From assembly GCA_963746185.1 (NCBI GenBank), contig CAVVAE010000004.1:1939693-2003692 (forward strand): a DNA stretch of 64,000 nucleotides, written 5' to 3'. Of the stretch, positions 35,837 to 44,738 are shown piece by piece; the first letter of the stretch is position 1; each line of letters opens with the position of its first letter. This DNA comes from CAVVAE01 sp963746185 (GTDB lineage Bacteria > Actinomycetota > Actinomycetes > Propionibacteriales > Nocardioidaceae). The notes beneath the pieces are model-generated. The model had not been told where the DNA came from. It made no database searches and worked only from the letters and a program-made list of their open reading frames with translations. Position numbers and translations under genes: made by a program.

Positions 35837-38806
35837 GTGTCTCATGCTCGATTCCGAGCGAGCCGCCGGGCGACATTCACCGCAGCGACAGGTCTTCTTG
35901 TCGTTGCGGTAGTCGCTTCTACGGTCACCGCTCAAGCCCAGCCGACTGCGTCACATGCAGCAAACCTGGGTTCGCAGCAGTCGGCGTCCACCAAGACGTC
36001 GTACTCGAATGGCAACTACATCGTCTTGATGTCCGGCAAGCCGGCTGTTGCTTATCGCGGAGGCGTGTCCGGCTATCAGCCCAGCGCACCTTCCAAGAAC
36101 GCCAAGTACGACTCGACCAGTCGTGCTGCCAGGGCGTACTCCGAACTTCTTTCCGACAAGCAAGACTCGCTGGCCGACTCCGTCGGTGTCAGGCCCTATT
36201 ACAACTACACGACTTCCCTCAACGGGTTTGCCGCCAAGCTGACGGGAGCTCAGGCCTCCACCCTGGCGAAGAAGCCCGGTGTCCTGGCCGTCGTGAAGGA
36301 CGAGGTCCGCCCTGCCGACACCACTCATACCCCATCGTTCTTGGGTCTCGAGGGACAGGTCGGTCTGTGGCGCCGTCTCGGCGGCACTGACCGGGCCACC
36401 GGCGCCGGCAAGGGTGTCATCATCGGCATCATCGACTCCGGAATCAACGACGAGTCTGCGGCCTTCGGCGCCGCGGGCGACGGAGTGCCGGACGACTGGA
36501 ACGGTATCTGCGATGAAGGCGAGGGCAGCTTCGCGTGCAACGACAAGCTGATCGGCGGCCGCTACTTCGACGCTGGCGCCACGGTGATTCCCGAGGAGTT
36601 CGAGTCACCTGATGACTTCCACGGGCACGGCACTCACGTAGGCGCCACCGCGGCAGGCGACCACGGCATCGAGTCGACCATCAACGGGATCGACTTCGGT
36701 GAAACCTCCGGAATGGCCCCGGCTGCCAAGCTCGCCGCATACAAGGTGTGCTGGGAACTGGCCGACCACAGCAACTGCAACGCCGCCACCTCCGACTCGG
36801 TGGCCGCGATCGACGCTGCCGTCTCCGACGGTGTCGACGTGATCAACTACTCGATCTCCGGGGCGACCAGCAACATCATCGACCCGGTCGAGATCGCTTA
36901 CATGTATGCAGCTGACGCTGGAGTGTTCGTGGCTGCGTCGGGCGGCAACTCTGGGCCGACGGTGTCAACAGTGGCTCACCCGAGCCCTTGGCTGACAACG
37001 GTGGCCGCTGCGACCCACATCAAGTACGAGTCGACCGTCCTGCTGGGTGATGGCACCCGGATGATCGGCGCCTCTATCAGCCCCGATGGCGTTGACGAGA
37101 GCCCGCTGGTCTACTCCGGCGACATCGCGGCTGTCGGTGCCGACCCCGAAGAAGCCGAGCTCTGTTTCCCGGACTCGATTGACCCGGTAGCTGCTGCCGG
37201 CAACATCGTGGTCTGCGACCGGGGCGTCAACGGCCGGGTCGAAAAGGGCACTGTGGTTGCTGACGCCGGTGGCGTCGGCATGGTGCTCGTCAACGTGACC
37301 CCGGCTGGTGTCGTGTCTGACATCCAGGACGTGCCGACGGTTCACCTCGAGGCCAACTATCGTCCCGCGCTCCTGGCGTACGCGGAGACGGCCAGCCCGA
37401 CTGCTTCAATCATTGCAGGAGACAACACAGGTTCGACGACTCCGGAGCCGCCGGCCATCGCCGGATTCTCCAGCCGTGGACCGTCACTGGCTGCTGGTGG
37501 AGACCTGTTGAAGCCTGACATCACCGCGCCAGGCGTCGACATCAACGCCGCGACCGCTCCCGAAGGTGGGATCGGACTCGGCAACGACTTCGGGATCATC
37601 TCTGGTACGTCGATGTCGTCACCGCATATCGCGGGGCTGTCGGCACTCATCATCCAGAAGCACCCCGACTGGTCGCCGATGGAGGTCAAGTCGGCCATGA
37701 TGACGACGGCCAAGGACCTCAACGACACCACGGATGCGTTCGACCAGGGTGCAGGATTCGTGGTGCCGAGGGAGTTCCTCGACCCGGGTCTGGTCTACGA
37801 CTCCGACTTCGATGACTGGGCCGACTACCTGTCGGGTCAGGGCATCACGGTCGGTGGCGAGCCCTTCACTGACACCCCGATCAGGGCCTCGAACCTCAAC
37901 CTCGCGTCGATCGCTGTCAACAATATGGCCGGTCGCGAGACCGTGGTCAGGTCTGTCACGAACGTCGACGACACCCGATCGACGTACACGGCAAAGGTCA
38001 CGGGCCTCGCAGGTGTGACGGCTACCGTCTCGCCGGCGACGCTCACCCTCAACCCCGGACAGACGAAGTCCTTCGAGGTCAAGTTCAGCCGTACGACGGC
38101 ACCGTTCGGTGACTACGCGCGCGGCAACCTGACCTGGCGGGACTCCGGTCATGTGGTCCGGAGTCCGATCGTGGTGGCTCCGGTGGGCGTTGACGCTCCG
38201 CCGGAGGTGTCGTTGAGCGGTCCGACGACGATTGCCACCAAGTCTGGGTTCACCGGAATCATGCGACACCGCGTAGGTGGTCTCGTTGCCGGACTCGACA
38301 CGGCGGCTGAGGCCGACGCTTCGGGTGGGGCCGGTGACCCGCTGGACGACTCGAACTACTTCCAGGAGATCAACGTCTCTGGCAAGCAGGCCGTGGTGCG
38401 AGTCCAGACGCTGCCCGACGACCCCAACGATGACCTCGATCTGTTCCTGCTTGACGAAAATGGTGACGAGTTCGCCGTGGCCGCAACGGGAGCGTCGGCC
38501 GAGCAATTCACGGTGTCGGGGCTACGGAAGGGCACCTACACGATCGCAGTGGAGGCGTTCTCGGTGGCCGACGGTGGACCTTCGACCACGTTTACGGTTC
38601 GTTCGTTCAACGTGGGCCAGGCCGATGCAGGCAACCTGACGGTCACCCCGGTGACGCAACAGGTGAAGGTCGGCAAGACGTACTCGTGGACGGCGAAGAC
38701 CAATGGTCTGACCGCGGGAACGCCGTACCTCGGTGTCATCCGTTGGTTCGAGCAGAAGCCAGGGACCGACCCGTTGCTGGGCTTGACGCTCGTGCGACGC
38801 GGCTGA
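35837..38806 (+). CDS. Secreted subtilisin-like serine protease (S8) with PA domain
   Basis: 989 residues. It has a signal peptide (1-35), an I9-type propeptide (about 50-155), and an S8 catalytic domain with Asp in IGIIDSG (about 200), His in HGHGTHVGA (about 266), Asn in GGNSG (about 369) and Ser in GTSMSSPHIAG (about 591). A protease-associated (PA) domain is inserted at about 420-520. The C-terminal part has a fibronectin-like domain and a pre-peptidase C-terminal domain (DDPNDDLDLFLLDENG). The layout resembles plant-like subtilases found in actinomycetes. The start is a GTG at 35837 after AAAAAGGGG. A bidirectional terminator follows. Confidence 0.92.
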   Translation: MSHARFRASRRATFTAATGLLVVAVVASTVTAQAQPTASHAANLGSQQSASTKTSYSNGNYIVLMSGKPAVAYRGGVSGYQPSAPSKNAKYDSTSRAARAYSELLSDKQDSLADSVGVRPYYNYTTSLNGFAAKLTGAQASTLAKKPGVLAVVKDEVRPADTTHTPSFLGLEGQVGLWRRLGGTDRATGAGKGVIIGIIDSGINDESAAFGAAGDGVPDDWNGICDEGEGSFACNDKLIGGRYFDAGATVIPEEFESPDDFHGHGTHVGATAAGDHGIESTINGIDFGETSGMAPAAKLAAYKVCWELADHSNCNAATSDSVAAIDAAVSDGVDVINYSISGATSNIIDPVEIAYMYAADAGVFVAASGGNSGPTVSTVAHPSPWLTTVAAATHIKYESTVLLGDGTRMIGASISPDGVDESPLVYSGDIAAVGADPEEAELCFPDSIDPVAAAGNIVVCDRGVNGRVEKGTVVADAGGVGMVLVNVTPAGVVSDIQDVPTVHLEANYRPALLAYAETASPTASIIAGDNTGSTTPEPPAIAGFSSRGPSLAAGGDLLKPDITAPGVDINAATAPEGGIGLGNDFGIISGTSMSSPHIAGLSALIIQKHPDWSPMEVKSAMMTTAKDLNDTTDAFDQGAGFVVPREFLDPGLVYDSDFDDWADYLSGQGITVGGEPFTDTPIRASNLNLASIAVNNMAGRETVVRSVTNVDDTRSTYTAKVTGLAGVTATVSPATLTLNPGQTKSFEVKFSRTTAPFGDYARGNLTWRDSGHVVRSPIVVAPVGVDAPPEVSLSGPTTIATKSGFTGIMRHRVGGLVAGLDTAAEADASGGAGDPLDDSNYFQEINVSGKQAVVRVQTLPDDPNDDLDLFLLDENGDEFAVAATGASAEQFTVSGLRKGTYTIAVEAFSVADGGPSTTFTVRSFNVGQADAGNLTVTPVTQQVKVGKTYSWTAKTNGLTAGTPYLGVIRWFEQKPGTDPLLGLTLVRRG

Positions 38807-38835
38807 GTCACCTCGCAACACCTGAATAAACAGAT

Positions 38836-38869
38836 CGGTGCCCCCGAAGATTCGCCTTCGGGGGCACCG
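38836..38869. terminator. Bidirectional terminator between subtilase and fumC
   Basis: A perfect 14-base stem CGGTGCCCCCGAAG/CTTCGGGGGCACCG with a 6-base loop, between two converging genes. Confidence 0.85.
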
Positions 38870-38888
38870 GTGTCTGGAGAGCCTGCTG

Positions 38889-40301
38889 TCAGGCCTGGGG
38901 CGGCCGCGTCATGGAGAGGACGTCGAGAGCCTCGTCGAGCTGTGCCTCAGTCAGCACGCCCCGATCGACGTAACCCTCCTCGAGGACGACCTCGCGAATC
39001 GTCTTGCGCTCCTTGACGGCGCGCTTCGCGACAGCAGCGGCATTTTCGTAGCCGATCACTCGGTTGAGCGGAGTTACGACGGACGGCGACGACTCGGCCA
39101 GCTCACGGCAGTGATCGATGTTGGCCTCGATGCCGGCCACGCAACGGTCCGCGAGCAGGTGGGACGTGTTGGACAACAGCCGGATTGACTCCAACACGCT
39201 CGTTGCCATCACCGGCATCATCACGTTCAGCTCGAAGTTGCCCGAGGCGCCGGCGAAGGTGACCGTCGCGTCGTTACCGATCACCCGGGCGCACACCATC
39301 GACATGGCTTCGGGGAGGACGGGGTTGACCTTGCCCGGCATGATGCTCGACCCCGGCTGCAGGTCAGGGAGGCGGATCTCGCCCAGACCCGCACTCGGTC
39401 CCGAGCCCATCCAGCGCAGGTCGGTGCAGATCTTGTGCAGGCTGACGGCGAGCGTCCGCAGCTGACCACTGGCCTCCACCAGGCCGTCGCGGCTGCCCTG
39501 CGCTTCGAAGTGGTTGCGCGCCTCGCGAAGAGGCAGCTCAGTGAGCTCGCCCAGCACTTCGATCACCCTGGCGGCGAACCCGGGCGGCGTGTTGATGCCA
39601 GTGCCGACCGCCGTTCCCCCAAGGGGCAGCTCGGCAACGCGGGGGAGCGAGGCCTCGATGCGCTCGATCCCGATCCGAAGCTGGGCGGCGAACCCGCCGA
39701 ACTCTTGGCCGAGCGTGACCGGGGTGGCGTCCATCAGGTGGGTTCGACCGGACTTGACGACCTGGTCGAACTCCTTCGCCTTGGCCTCGAACGCTTCTGC
39801 CAGGTGAGCCATGGCAGGGACGAGGTCGCGGCTGAGTGCCGCCGTGGCGGCGATGTGGATCGAGGTCGGGAACACGTCGTTGCTCGACTGGCTGGCGTTG
39901 ACCTGGTCGTTGGGGTGGACCGGCGCGCCGAGGGTCTTGGTGGCCAGGGACGCGATCACCTCGTTGAGGTTCATGTTGCTGGACGTGCCTGACCCGGTCT
40001 GGAAGACATCGATGGGGAAGTGGTCGTCGTGCTGGCCGTCTGCGACCTCGAGCGCTGCGCTTTCGATGGCGTCGGCGACGTCGGCGTCGAGCACACCGAG
40101 CTCCTTGTTGACCCTGGCGGCCGCCGCTTTGATGTGTGCCAGCGCGTGGATGTGGGCCGGCTCGAGCGACGTACCGGAGATCGGGAAGTTCTCGACGGCA
40201 CGTTGCGTCTGAGCGGCCCACAGGGCGGCCGCGGGAACGCGAACCTCGCCCATGGTGTCGTGCTCGACTCGGAACTCTGCCTGCTCACCACTGTTGCTCA
40301 T
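38889..40301 (-). CDS. fumC: Fumarate hydratase class II
   Basis: 470 residues. The class II signature GSSIMPGKVNPV is near residue 320, with SGTSSNMNLNEV near 107 and GRTHLMDATPVT near 188. It interconverts fumarate and malate in the citric acid cycle. Aspartase is the closest alternative, but the N-terminus (RVEHDTMGEVRVP) is fumarase-like. TACGGT lies 6 bases before the ATG (leaderless). It is the Rv1098c counterpart. Confidence 0.93.
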   Translation of the reverse strand: MSNSGEQAEFRVEHDTMGEVRVPAAALWAAQTQRAVENFPISGTSLEPAHIHALAHIKAAAARVNKELGVLDADVADAIESAALEVADGQHDDHFPIDVFQTGSGTSSNMNLNEVIASLATKTLGAPVHPNDQVNASQSSNDVFPTSIHIAATAALSRDLVPAMAHLAEAFEAKAKEFDQVVKSGRTHLMDATPVTLGQEFGGFAAQLRIGIERIEASLPRVAELPLGGTAVGTGINTPPGFAARVIEVLGELTELPLREARNHFEAQGSRDGLVEASGQLRTLAVSLHKICTDLRWMGSGPSAGLGEIRLPDLQPGSSIMPGKVNPVLPEAMSMVCARVIGNDATVTFAGASGNFELNVMMPVMATSVLESIRLLSNTSHLLADRCVAGIEANIDHCRELAESSPSVVTPLNRVIGYENAAAVAKRAVKERKTIREVVLEEGYVDRGVLTEAQLDEALDVLSMTRPPQA

Positions 40302-40307
40302 GGCTTA

Positions 40308-40313
40308 ACCGTA
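40308..40313 (-). promoter_or_regulatory. Leaderless -10 hexamer for fumC
   Basis: TACGGT, 6 bases before the ATG at 40301. Confidence 0.62.
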
Positions 40314-40380
40314 CGACGTGCGACGTTGCGGCGAGACCGCCGGTCAGGTGGGTATGGGCTGGTGGGCTGGTCCGGGCCGG

Positions 40381-40806
40381 TTACTCGTCAGGGGGACGAC
40401 GTTGCTGCTTGAGCACCGCCCGCTGTCGCTTTGCATCGAGTCGTCGGCGTACGGCGCTCTTGGTCGGCTTGGTGGGACGACGCCTCGGCGGTGGCGGCGC
40501 GATCGCGTCGCGAAGAAGTTGGGCGAGTCTGCGCTCTGCCGCCTCCCGGTTGCGCAATTGCGAGCGGTGTTCGGAGGCCGCCACCGTGACGACGCCGTCC
40601 GTGATCCGGTTGGCCAGCCGCCCGAGGGCGCGGCGCCGTTGCGTGTCGGTGAAGGCGCTGGACTGGCTGATGTCGAGGCTGAGTTCGACGCGGGTGTCGG
40701 ACGTGTTGACGGACTGCCCGCCGGGTCCGCTCGAGCGGGAGAAGCGCCACTGAAGCTCATGGTCTGGGACGACCACGTTGTCACGGATGACGAGCGGCCC
40801 GGGCAT
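40381..40806 (-). CDS. arfB: Peptidyl-tRNA hydrolase ArfB (ribosome rescue)
   Basis: 141 residues. The release-factor GGQ loop is GPGGQSVNTSDTRVEL near residue 28. The C-terminal tail is rich in arginine and lysine (about 110-141), as needed to enter the mRNA channel of stalled ribosomes. It frees peptides from non-stop ribosomes. TAGGCT stands 6 bases before the ATG (leaderless). It lies 74 bases upstream of fumC on the same strand. Confidence 0.92.
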   Translation of the reverse strand: MPGPLVIRDNVVVPDHELQWRFSRSSGPGGQSVNTSDTRVELSLDISQSSAFTDTQRRRALGRLANRITDGVVTVAASEHRSQLRNREAAERRLAQLLRDAIAPPPPRRRPTKPTKSAVRRRLDAKRQRAVLKQQRRPPDE

Positions 40807-40812
40807 GAGCCG

Positions 40813-40818
40813 AGCCTA
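40813..40818 (-). promoter_or_regulatory. Leaderless -10 hexamer for arfB
   Basis: TAGGCT, 6 bases before the ATG at 40806. Confidence 0.62.
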
Positions 40819-40841
40819 GTCTCGTCACCGCGGTTGACGAG

Positions 40842-41522
40842 TCAACGTGTGGCGAGGAACAGGTGGTACGACGTCTCGCGTCGGCCGAGGGTGACCGGGA
40901 TCTTCTGCTCATCGCAGTCACCGAACACCGCCGCCAGGGTCGCACTCAGCTCGTCGGACGTATCGGCGGACCACACGGCAGTGATGCCGCCTGGACGGGT
41001 CGCGTCGTAGCAGCGCCGGAGGAACTCCTCTCGGTAGACGGCTGCGTTGGTGTCGTAGACGAGGAAGGCGGGGCCGTTGTCGACATCGAGCAACAGCATG
41101 TCGAGCGATGCCGGCGGCAGTTCCCTGACGACGTCACGGACATCGGCCACCACGGCCCTCACGCGTGAGTCGGCGATCGGTGATCCGGCGATGAGGCCAT
41201 CGCGATGCCACCGGACGAGGTCTTCTTCGATCTCCGCGACGATCACGTCGGTGACTCGCTCGTCGCGGAGCACCTCGGCCAGGGTGAAGCCAAGACCGAG
41301 TCCGCCGACGAGCACCGTCAAGCCCTGTTCGGGTGCTGCTTCGGGTAGGGCGTCAAGCGTCGTACGTGCGAGGAGACGCTCCGTCTGCGTCTCGACCGTG
41401 TCCATCACGAAGACACCGTTGACCCGAAGCTCCAAGGCACCGTCGTCGTCACGTCGGCGCAACACGACCTCGCCTCGCTCCGTGGCGGCGCGGGCGACGT
41501 ACTTCGGCGGCATGCGGGTCAT
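40842..41522 (-). CDS. Spermidine synthase-like SAM-dependent methyltransferase
   Basis: 226 residues. It has a Rossmann methyltransferase fold: LVGGLGLGFTLAEVL (about 72), the acidic loop VIVAEIEEDLVRW (about 95), VVADVRDVV and LLLDVDNGPAFLVY. This resembles spermidine synthase-like proteins of actinomycetes, but polyamine synthesis is not shown by context. The start is the ATG at 41522 (ATG 41513 is possible). It is divergent from the PIG-L gene across 58 bases. Confidence 0.8.
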   Translation of the reverse strand: MTRMPPKYVARAATERGEVVLRRRDDDGALELRVNGVFVMDTVETQTERLLARTTLDALPEAAPEQGLTVLVGGLGLGFTLAEVLRDERVTDVIVAEIEEDLVRWHRDGLIAGSPIADSRVRAVVADVRDVVRELPPASLDMLLLDVDNGPAFLVYDTNAAVYREEFLRRCYDATRPGGITAVWSADTSDELSATLAAVFGDCDEQKIPVTLGRRETSYHLFLATR

Positions 41523-41568
41523 CCTCGCAGGCAGACCAGCCAGCGGTTGGCCTCGCCCAGAGACGTCG

Positions 41569-41574
41569 TACGGT
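41569..41574 (+). promoter_or_regulatory. Leaderless -10 hexamer for PIG-L gene
   Basis: TACGGT, 6 bases before the ATG at 41581. Confidence 0.62.
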
Positions 41575-41580
41575 GACCAC

Positions 41581-42339
41581 ATGGTCGAGAAACCGCAGTT
41601 TGAGAATGTCCGCGAAGACTGGGAACGCGCACTCGTCGTGGTGGCGCATCCCGACGACATGGAGTTCGGGAGCTCCGCAGCCATTGCCCGGTGGACCGAA
41701 CAAGGCAAACACGTGACCTACTGTCTGGTGACCAGCGGCGAGGCCGGCATCGACTCGATGGATCCCGACGAGTGTCGCGTCGTCCGTGAAGCCGAGCAAC
41801 GCGAGTCTTGCCGCATCGTCGGCGTGGACGAGGTCGAGTTCCTCGGGCTGCCTGATGGTGTCCTGGAGTACGGCGTCGGGCTACGCCGCGAGATCACCGC
41901 GTCGATCCGGCGGCATCGTCCCGAGATCGTCATCACCAACAACTTCCGCGACACGTGGGACGGTGCAGTCGTGCTCAACCAGCCCGACCACATCGCCACC
42001 GGGAAGGCCACCGTGGACGCCGCTCGAGACGCGGCCAACCGCTGGGTGTTTCGCGACCTGCTCGAGGCCGGGCTCGAGCCGTGGGACGGGGTGCTCGAGG
42101 TCTGGGCCGCCAGCTCGCCCGGGTCGAAGCACGGAGTCGACACCACCGAGACGTTTGACCGCGGCGTCGAGTCGCTGCGGGCACACCAGGCCTACATCGA
42201 CGGTCTCGGATGGCAGAACTTCGACCCGGCCGAGTTCCTCGAAGGGGCTGCGCGAGGGGCAGGTCAAAGTCTCGGGGTCGCCTTTGGCGCCGGGTTCGAA
42301 GTGTTCCCTCTGAAGTGGGCTTCTCCCGACGACGACTGA
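41581..42339 (+). CDS. PIG-L family deacetylase
   Basis: 252 residues. The zinc/catalytic motif AHPDDMEFGSSA is near residue 22 and the second ligand is in NQPDHIATG near 138. The family removes acyl groups from N-acetylglucosamine-like amines; members act in mycothiol synthesis and in antibiotics. This is not MshB by neighbourhood, since mca lies 19 kb away with its own context. TACGGT lies 6 bases before the ATG (leaderless). Confidence 0.87.
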   Translation: MVEKPQFENVREDWERALVVVAHPDDMEFGSSAAIARWTEQGKHVTYCLVTSGEAGIDSMDPDECRVVREAEQRESCRIVGVDEVEFLGLPDGVLEYGVGLRREITASIRRHRPEIVITNNFRDTWDGAVVLNQPDHIATGKATVDAARDAANRWVFRDLLEAGLEPWDGVLEVWAASSPGSKHGVDTTETFDRGVESLRAHQAYIDGLGWQNFDPAEFLEGAARGAGQSLGVAFGAGFEVFPLKWASPDDD

Positions 42340-42356
42340 TTCGGCCCCTATATCGC

Positions 42357-42402
42357 TGCGTCCTGCACTGCGGCCGCTATGCCGTTCACCTGGCAGGACG
42401 TA
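42357..42402. repeat. Hairpin repeat, left copy, before DUF559 gene
   Basis: TGCGTCCTGC at 42357 pairs with GCAGGACGTA at 42393-42402 (one G-U). The same arms recur after the gene at 43427-43474. Confidence 0.65.
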
Positions 42403-42409
42403 AGGGAGT

Positions 42410-43444
42410 GTGGACAATCTGAGGCGTACACAGATCGTTCCTGCTCCGTTGAACGCGGACCGGAGCAGGGGTGACGGTGCTTGTATGCACAACTCTCCAC
42501 GGGGCTACAGGCAGCAGCGCGCGGCTGCAGTGGCCGACTTTGCGGTCACTCAGGACGACGTCGTCACGCTCCGTCAGCTCTACAGCATCGGACTCTCACG
42601 CTCGGAGGTGAGAGCGGAGCTGCGGGCGCGGCGGTGGTCTCGCCGCGGCTCCCAAGCAGTCGTTGTCCACAATGGGCCGCTCCTGCCACGATCACGGCTT
42701 TGGGTTGCCGTGCTCAATGCCGGAGCCGACGCGGCGCTCGACGGTGTCTCGGCCCTTCAGGCTGCGGGTCTCGAGAACTTTGACTCAGGCGTCATCCATC
42801 TTTCCGTAAGCAAGGGGGCGCGCTACCGGAGAGCCAGGGGAGTTCGAGTGCACGAGACTCGGCGCCGAAAATCGACGGACCTCGCATCAATCGGCCTTCC
42901 CCGAGTCAAGCCAGGAATTGCGGCCGTCAGGGGCGCCCTGTGGGCTCGCACCGACCGACAGGCAGCACTCGTGCTGAGCATGGCGGTACAACAGCGCATC
43001 ACCTCGATCGACGACGTCATCACGGCCATGTCCACCATTCGCCGGCATCGTCGACGCAAGTTCCTCCTCCGGGTCATTGGTGACATCACCCGTGGCGCCC
43101 AATCGATAGGCGAGCTCGACTTCCTCGCGGAGTGCCGGCGGCGTGGATTGCCGTCACCCAGCCACCAGGTCAGGAGGGAACTACCTTCCGGCAGGGTGTA
43201 CCTCGACGTCTACTGGGAGGAGTACGGCGTCGTGGTCGAGATCGAAGGGTCACATCACCTGGTCGTCGGCCTTGCCGTGGCGGACAGTCTTCGTCAGAAC
43301 GAACTCACGATCGACCACGACCGAGTCCTGCGCATCCCCGTAGTAGGGCTGCGAATGGCGCCGGACGAGTTCTTCGAGCAGATAGCCAGGCTGCTTCGAA
43401 GGCAGGGCTGGCGGGATTCCACCGCGTTGCGTCCTGCAGGCTGA
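42410..43444 (+). CDS. DUF559-domain protein with AbiEi-like N-terminus
   Basis: 344 residues. Residues about 40-110 resemble the AbiEi antitoxin-type winged helix (VVTLRQLYSIGLSRSEVRAEL). Residues about 225-335 form a DUF559/VSR-like nuclease domain with FLAECRRRGLPSPSHQ, DVYWEEYGVVVEIEGSHH and RVLRIP. No partner AbiEii-type toxin gene adjoins it. The start is a GTG at 42410; an ATG at 42485 is an alternative. Both ends of the gene carry a related hairpin built on TGCGTCCTGCA. The function is unknown. Confidence 0.75.
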   Translation: MDNLRRTQIVPAPLNADRSRGDGACMHNSPRGYRQQRAAAVADFAVTQDDVVTLRQLYSIGLSRSEVRAELRARRWSRRGSQAVVVHNGPLLPRSRLWVAVLNAGADAALDGVSALQAAGLENFDSGVIHLSVSKGARYRRARGVRVHETRRRKSTDLASIGLPRVKPGIAAVRGALWARTDRQAALVLSMAVQQRITSIDDVITAMSTIRRHRRRKFLLRVIGDITRGAQSIGELDFLAECRRRGLPSPSHQVRRELPSGRVYLDVYWEEYGVVVEIEGSHHLVVGLAVADSLRQNELTIDHDRVLRIPVVGLRMAPDEFFEQIARLLRRQGWRDSTALRPAG

Positions 43445-43474
43445 GCGTGGTGGCAGCCGAACTGCAGGACGCAA
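43427..43474. repeat. Hairpin repeat, right copy, after DUF559 gene
   Basis: A perfect 13-base inverted repeat TTGCGTCCTGCAG/CTGCAGGACGCAA with a 22-base loop. It spans the last codons and stop of the DUF559 gene and may also act as a terminator. Confidence 0.75.
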
Positions 43475-43592
43475 GCAGAGGAAAGTTGGAAGGTGTTCAG
43501 AAACCGTTAGCGTGGCTTCATTGCCGCGGGCGTCTCCTTGTGGTTATCTGCGAAATGGAGTGTGAATTTCGGAAACCACCAGGAGGATCTCT

Positions 43593-44714
43593 GTGAAGCT
43601 TCGATCTAAGGCCCTCGGCATCGTTGCTGTCGCAGCGGTGACAATCTCCATGGCTGCCTGTTCGGCCCCAGAGGACGAAAACGACTCAGAGGGGTCGGAG
43701 AACACTGGCGCTACGCAGGGCCAGTCGTCCGAGGAATACATGACGCAGCTGGTCGCGGACGCTGAGAAGGAAGGCGAACTCAACGTCATCGCGTTGCCAC
43801 CGACGTGGGCCAACTACGGCAACATCATCAAGGCGTTCAAGGAAAAGTACGACATCCAGGTGAACGAGAAGCTGCCTGACACTGACAGCCAGACCGAAAT
43901 CGACACTGCGAAGCGTTTGCAAGGCCAGGACTCGGCTCCCGATGTCTTCGACCTCGGCCAGTCCGTCGCGCTGGCAAACACCGACATGTTCGCGCCCTAC
44001 CAGGTGCAAACCTGGGACGACATTCCTGATGAGAACAAGGATCCCGAAGGCCTGTGGGTCAACGACTACGGCGGCTACTTCTCGATCGGCTACGACGAGG
44101 ACGAGGTCCCTGCCCCGACCAGTCTCGACGATCTGCTCGGCTCGGACTACAAGGGCAAGGTCGCACTTAACGGTGACCCGACCAGCTCCGGATCTGGCGT
44201 CGCTGGCGTCATGATGGCGACGCTGGCCTCGGGCGGCACGATCGACGACCTGGCTCCCGGTGTCGACTACTTCAAGCAGCTCAACGATGCAGGGAACCTG
44301 ATCCCGGTCGACGTCACGCCGGCGACCATCGAGTCCCACGAGACACCCGTCGTGCTGGACTGGGACTACCTGAATGCAGCCGAGACCAAGGCGCTGCCGT
44401 CCTGGAAGGTTCTCGTCCCTGAGAACGCCGTCTTGGGTGGCTACTACTTCCAGGCGATCAACGCTGACGCCCCGCACCCGAACGCCGCCCGGCTATGGCA
44501 GGAGTTCCTGTACTCCGACGAGGGCCAGAACCTATGGCTCGCCGGTGGGGCTCGCCCGATCCGTGCCGACGCGATGGTCGAGGCAGGAACGATCGACCAG
44601 GAACTCTACGACGCGCTTCCACCTGTCACCGGTGAGCCGGTCTTCCCGACCGTCGAGCAGGCGACGGAGGCAGCCACCTATCTGGCGGACAACTGGGCGA
44701 ACGCGGTCGGCTAG
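43593..44714 (+). CDS. ABC transporter substrate-binding lipoprotein (iron/polyamine type)
   Basis: 373 residues. The signal peptide ends in lipobox MAAC near residue 23. It has a PotD/FbpA-like type 2 periplasmic binding fold: a 'LNVIALPPTWANYGNIIKAF' opening strand and a 'YYFQAINADAPHPNAARLW' late helix. Spermidine/putrescine, ferric iron or 2-aminoethylphosphonate are candidate ligands; the sequence does not decide. The start is a GTG at 43593 behind a near-perfect AGGAGGA. It leads a four-gene operon. Confidence 0.85.
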   Translation: MKLRSKALGIVAVAAVTISMAACSAPEDENDSEGSENTGATQGQSSEEYMTQLVADAEKEGELNVIALPPTWANYGNIIKAFKEKYDIQVNEKLPDTDSQTEIDTAKRLQGQDSAPDVFDLGQSVALANTDMFAPYQVQTWDDIPDENKDPEGLWVNDYGGYFSIGYDEDEVPAPTSLDDLLGSDYKGKVALNGDPTSSGSGVAGVMMATLASGGTIDDLAPGVDYFKQLNDAGNLIPVDVTPATIESHETPVVLDWDYLNAAETKALPSWKVLVPENAVLGGYYFQAINADAPHPNAARLWQEFLYSDEGQNLWLAGGARPIRADAMVEAGTIDQELYDALPPVTGEPVFPTVEQATEAATYLADNWANAVG

Positions 44715-44738
44715 CGGCTGACCGAGAACAGCCCACTG

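Noticed and set aside
41077..41580. N-terminal extension of the PIG-L protein
   Set aside because: Serine/threonine-rich antisense of the methyltransferase; the leaderless start at 41581 is well supported.
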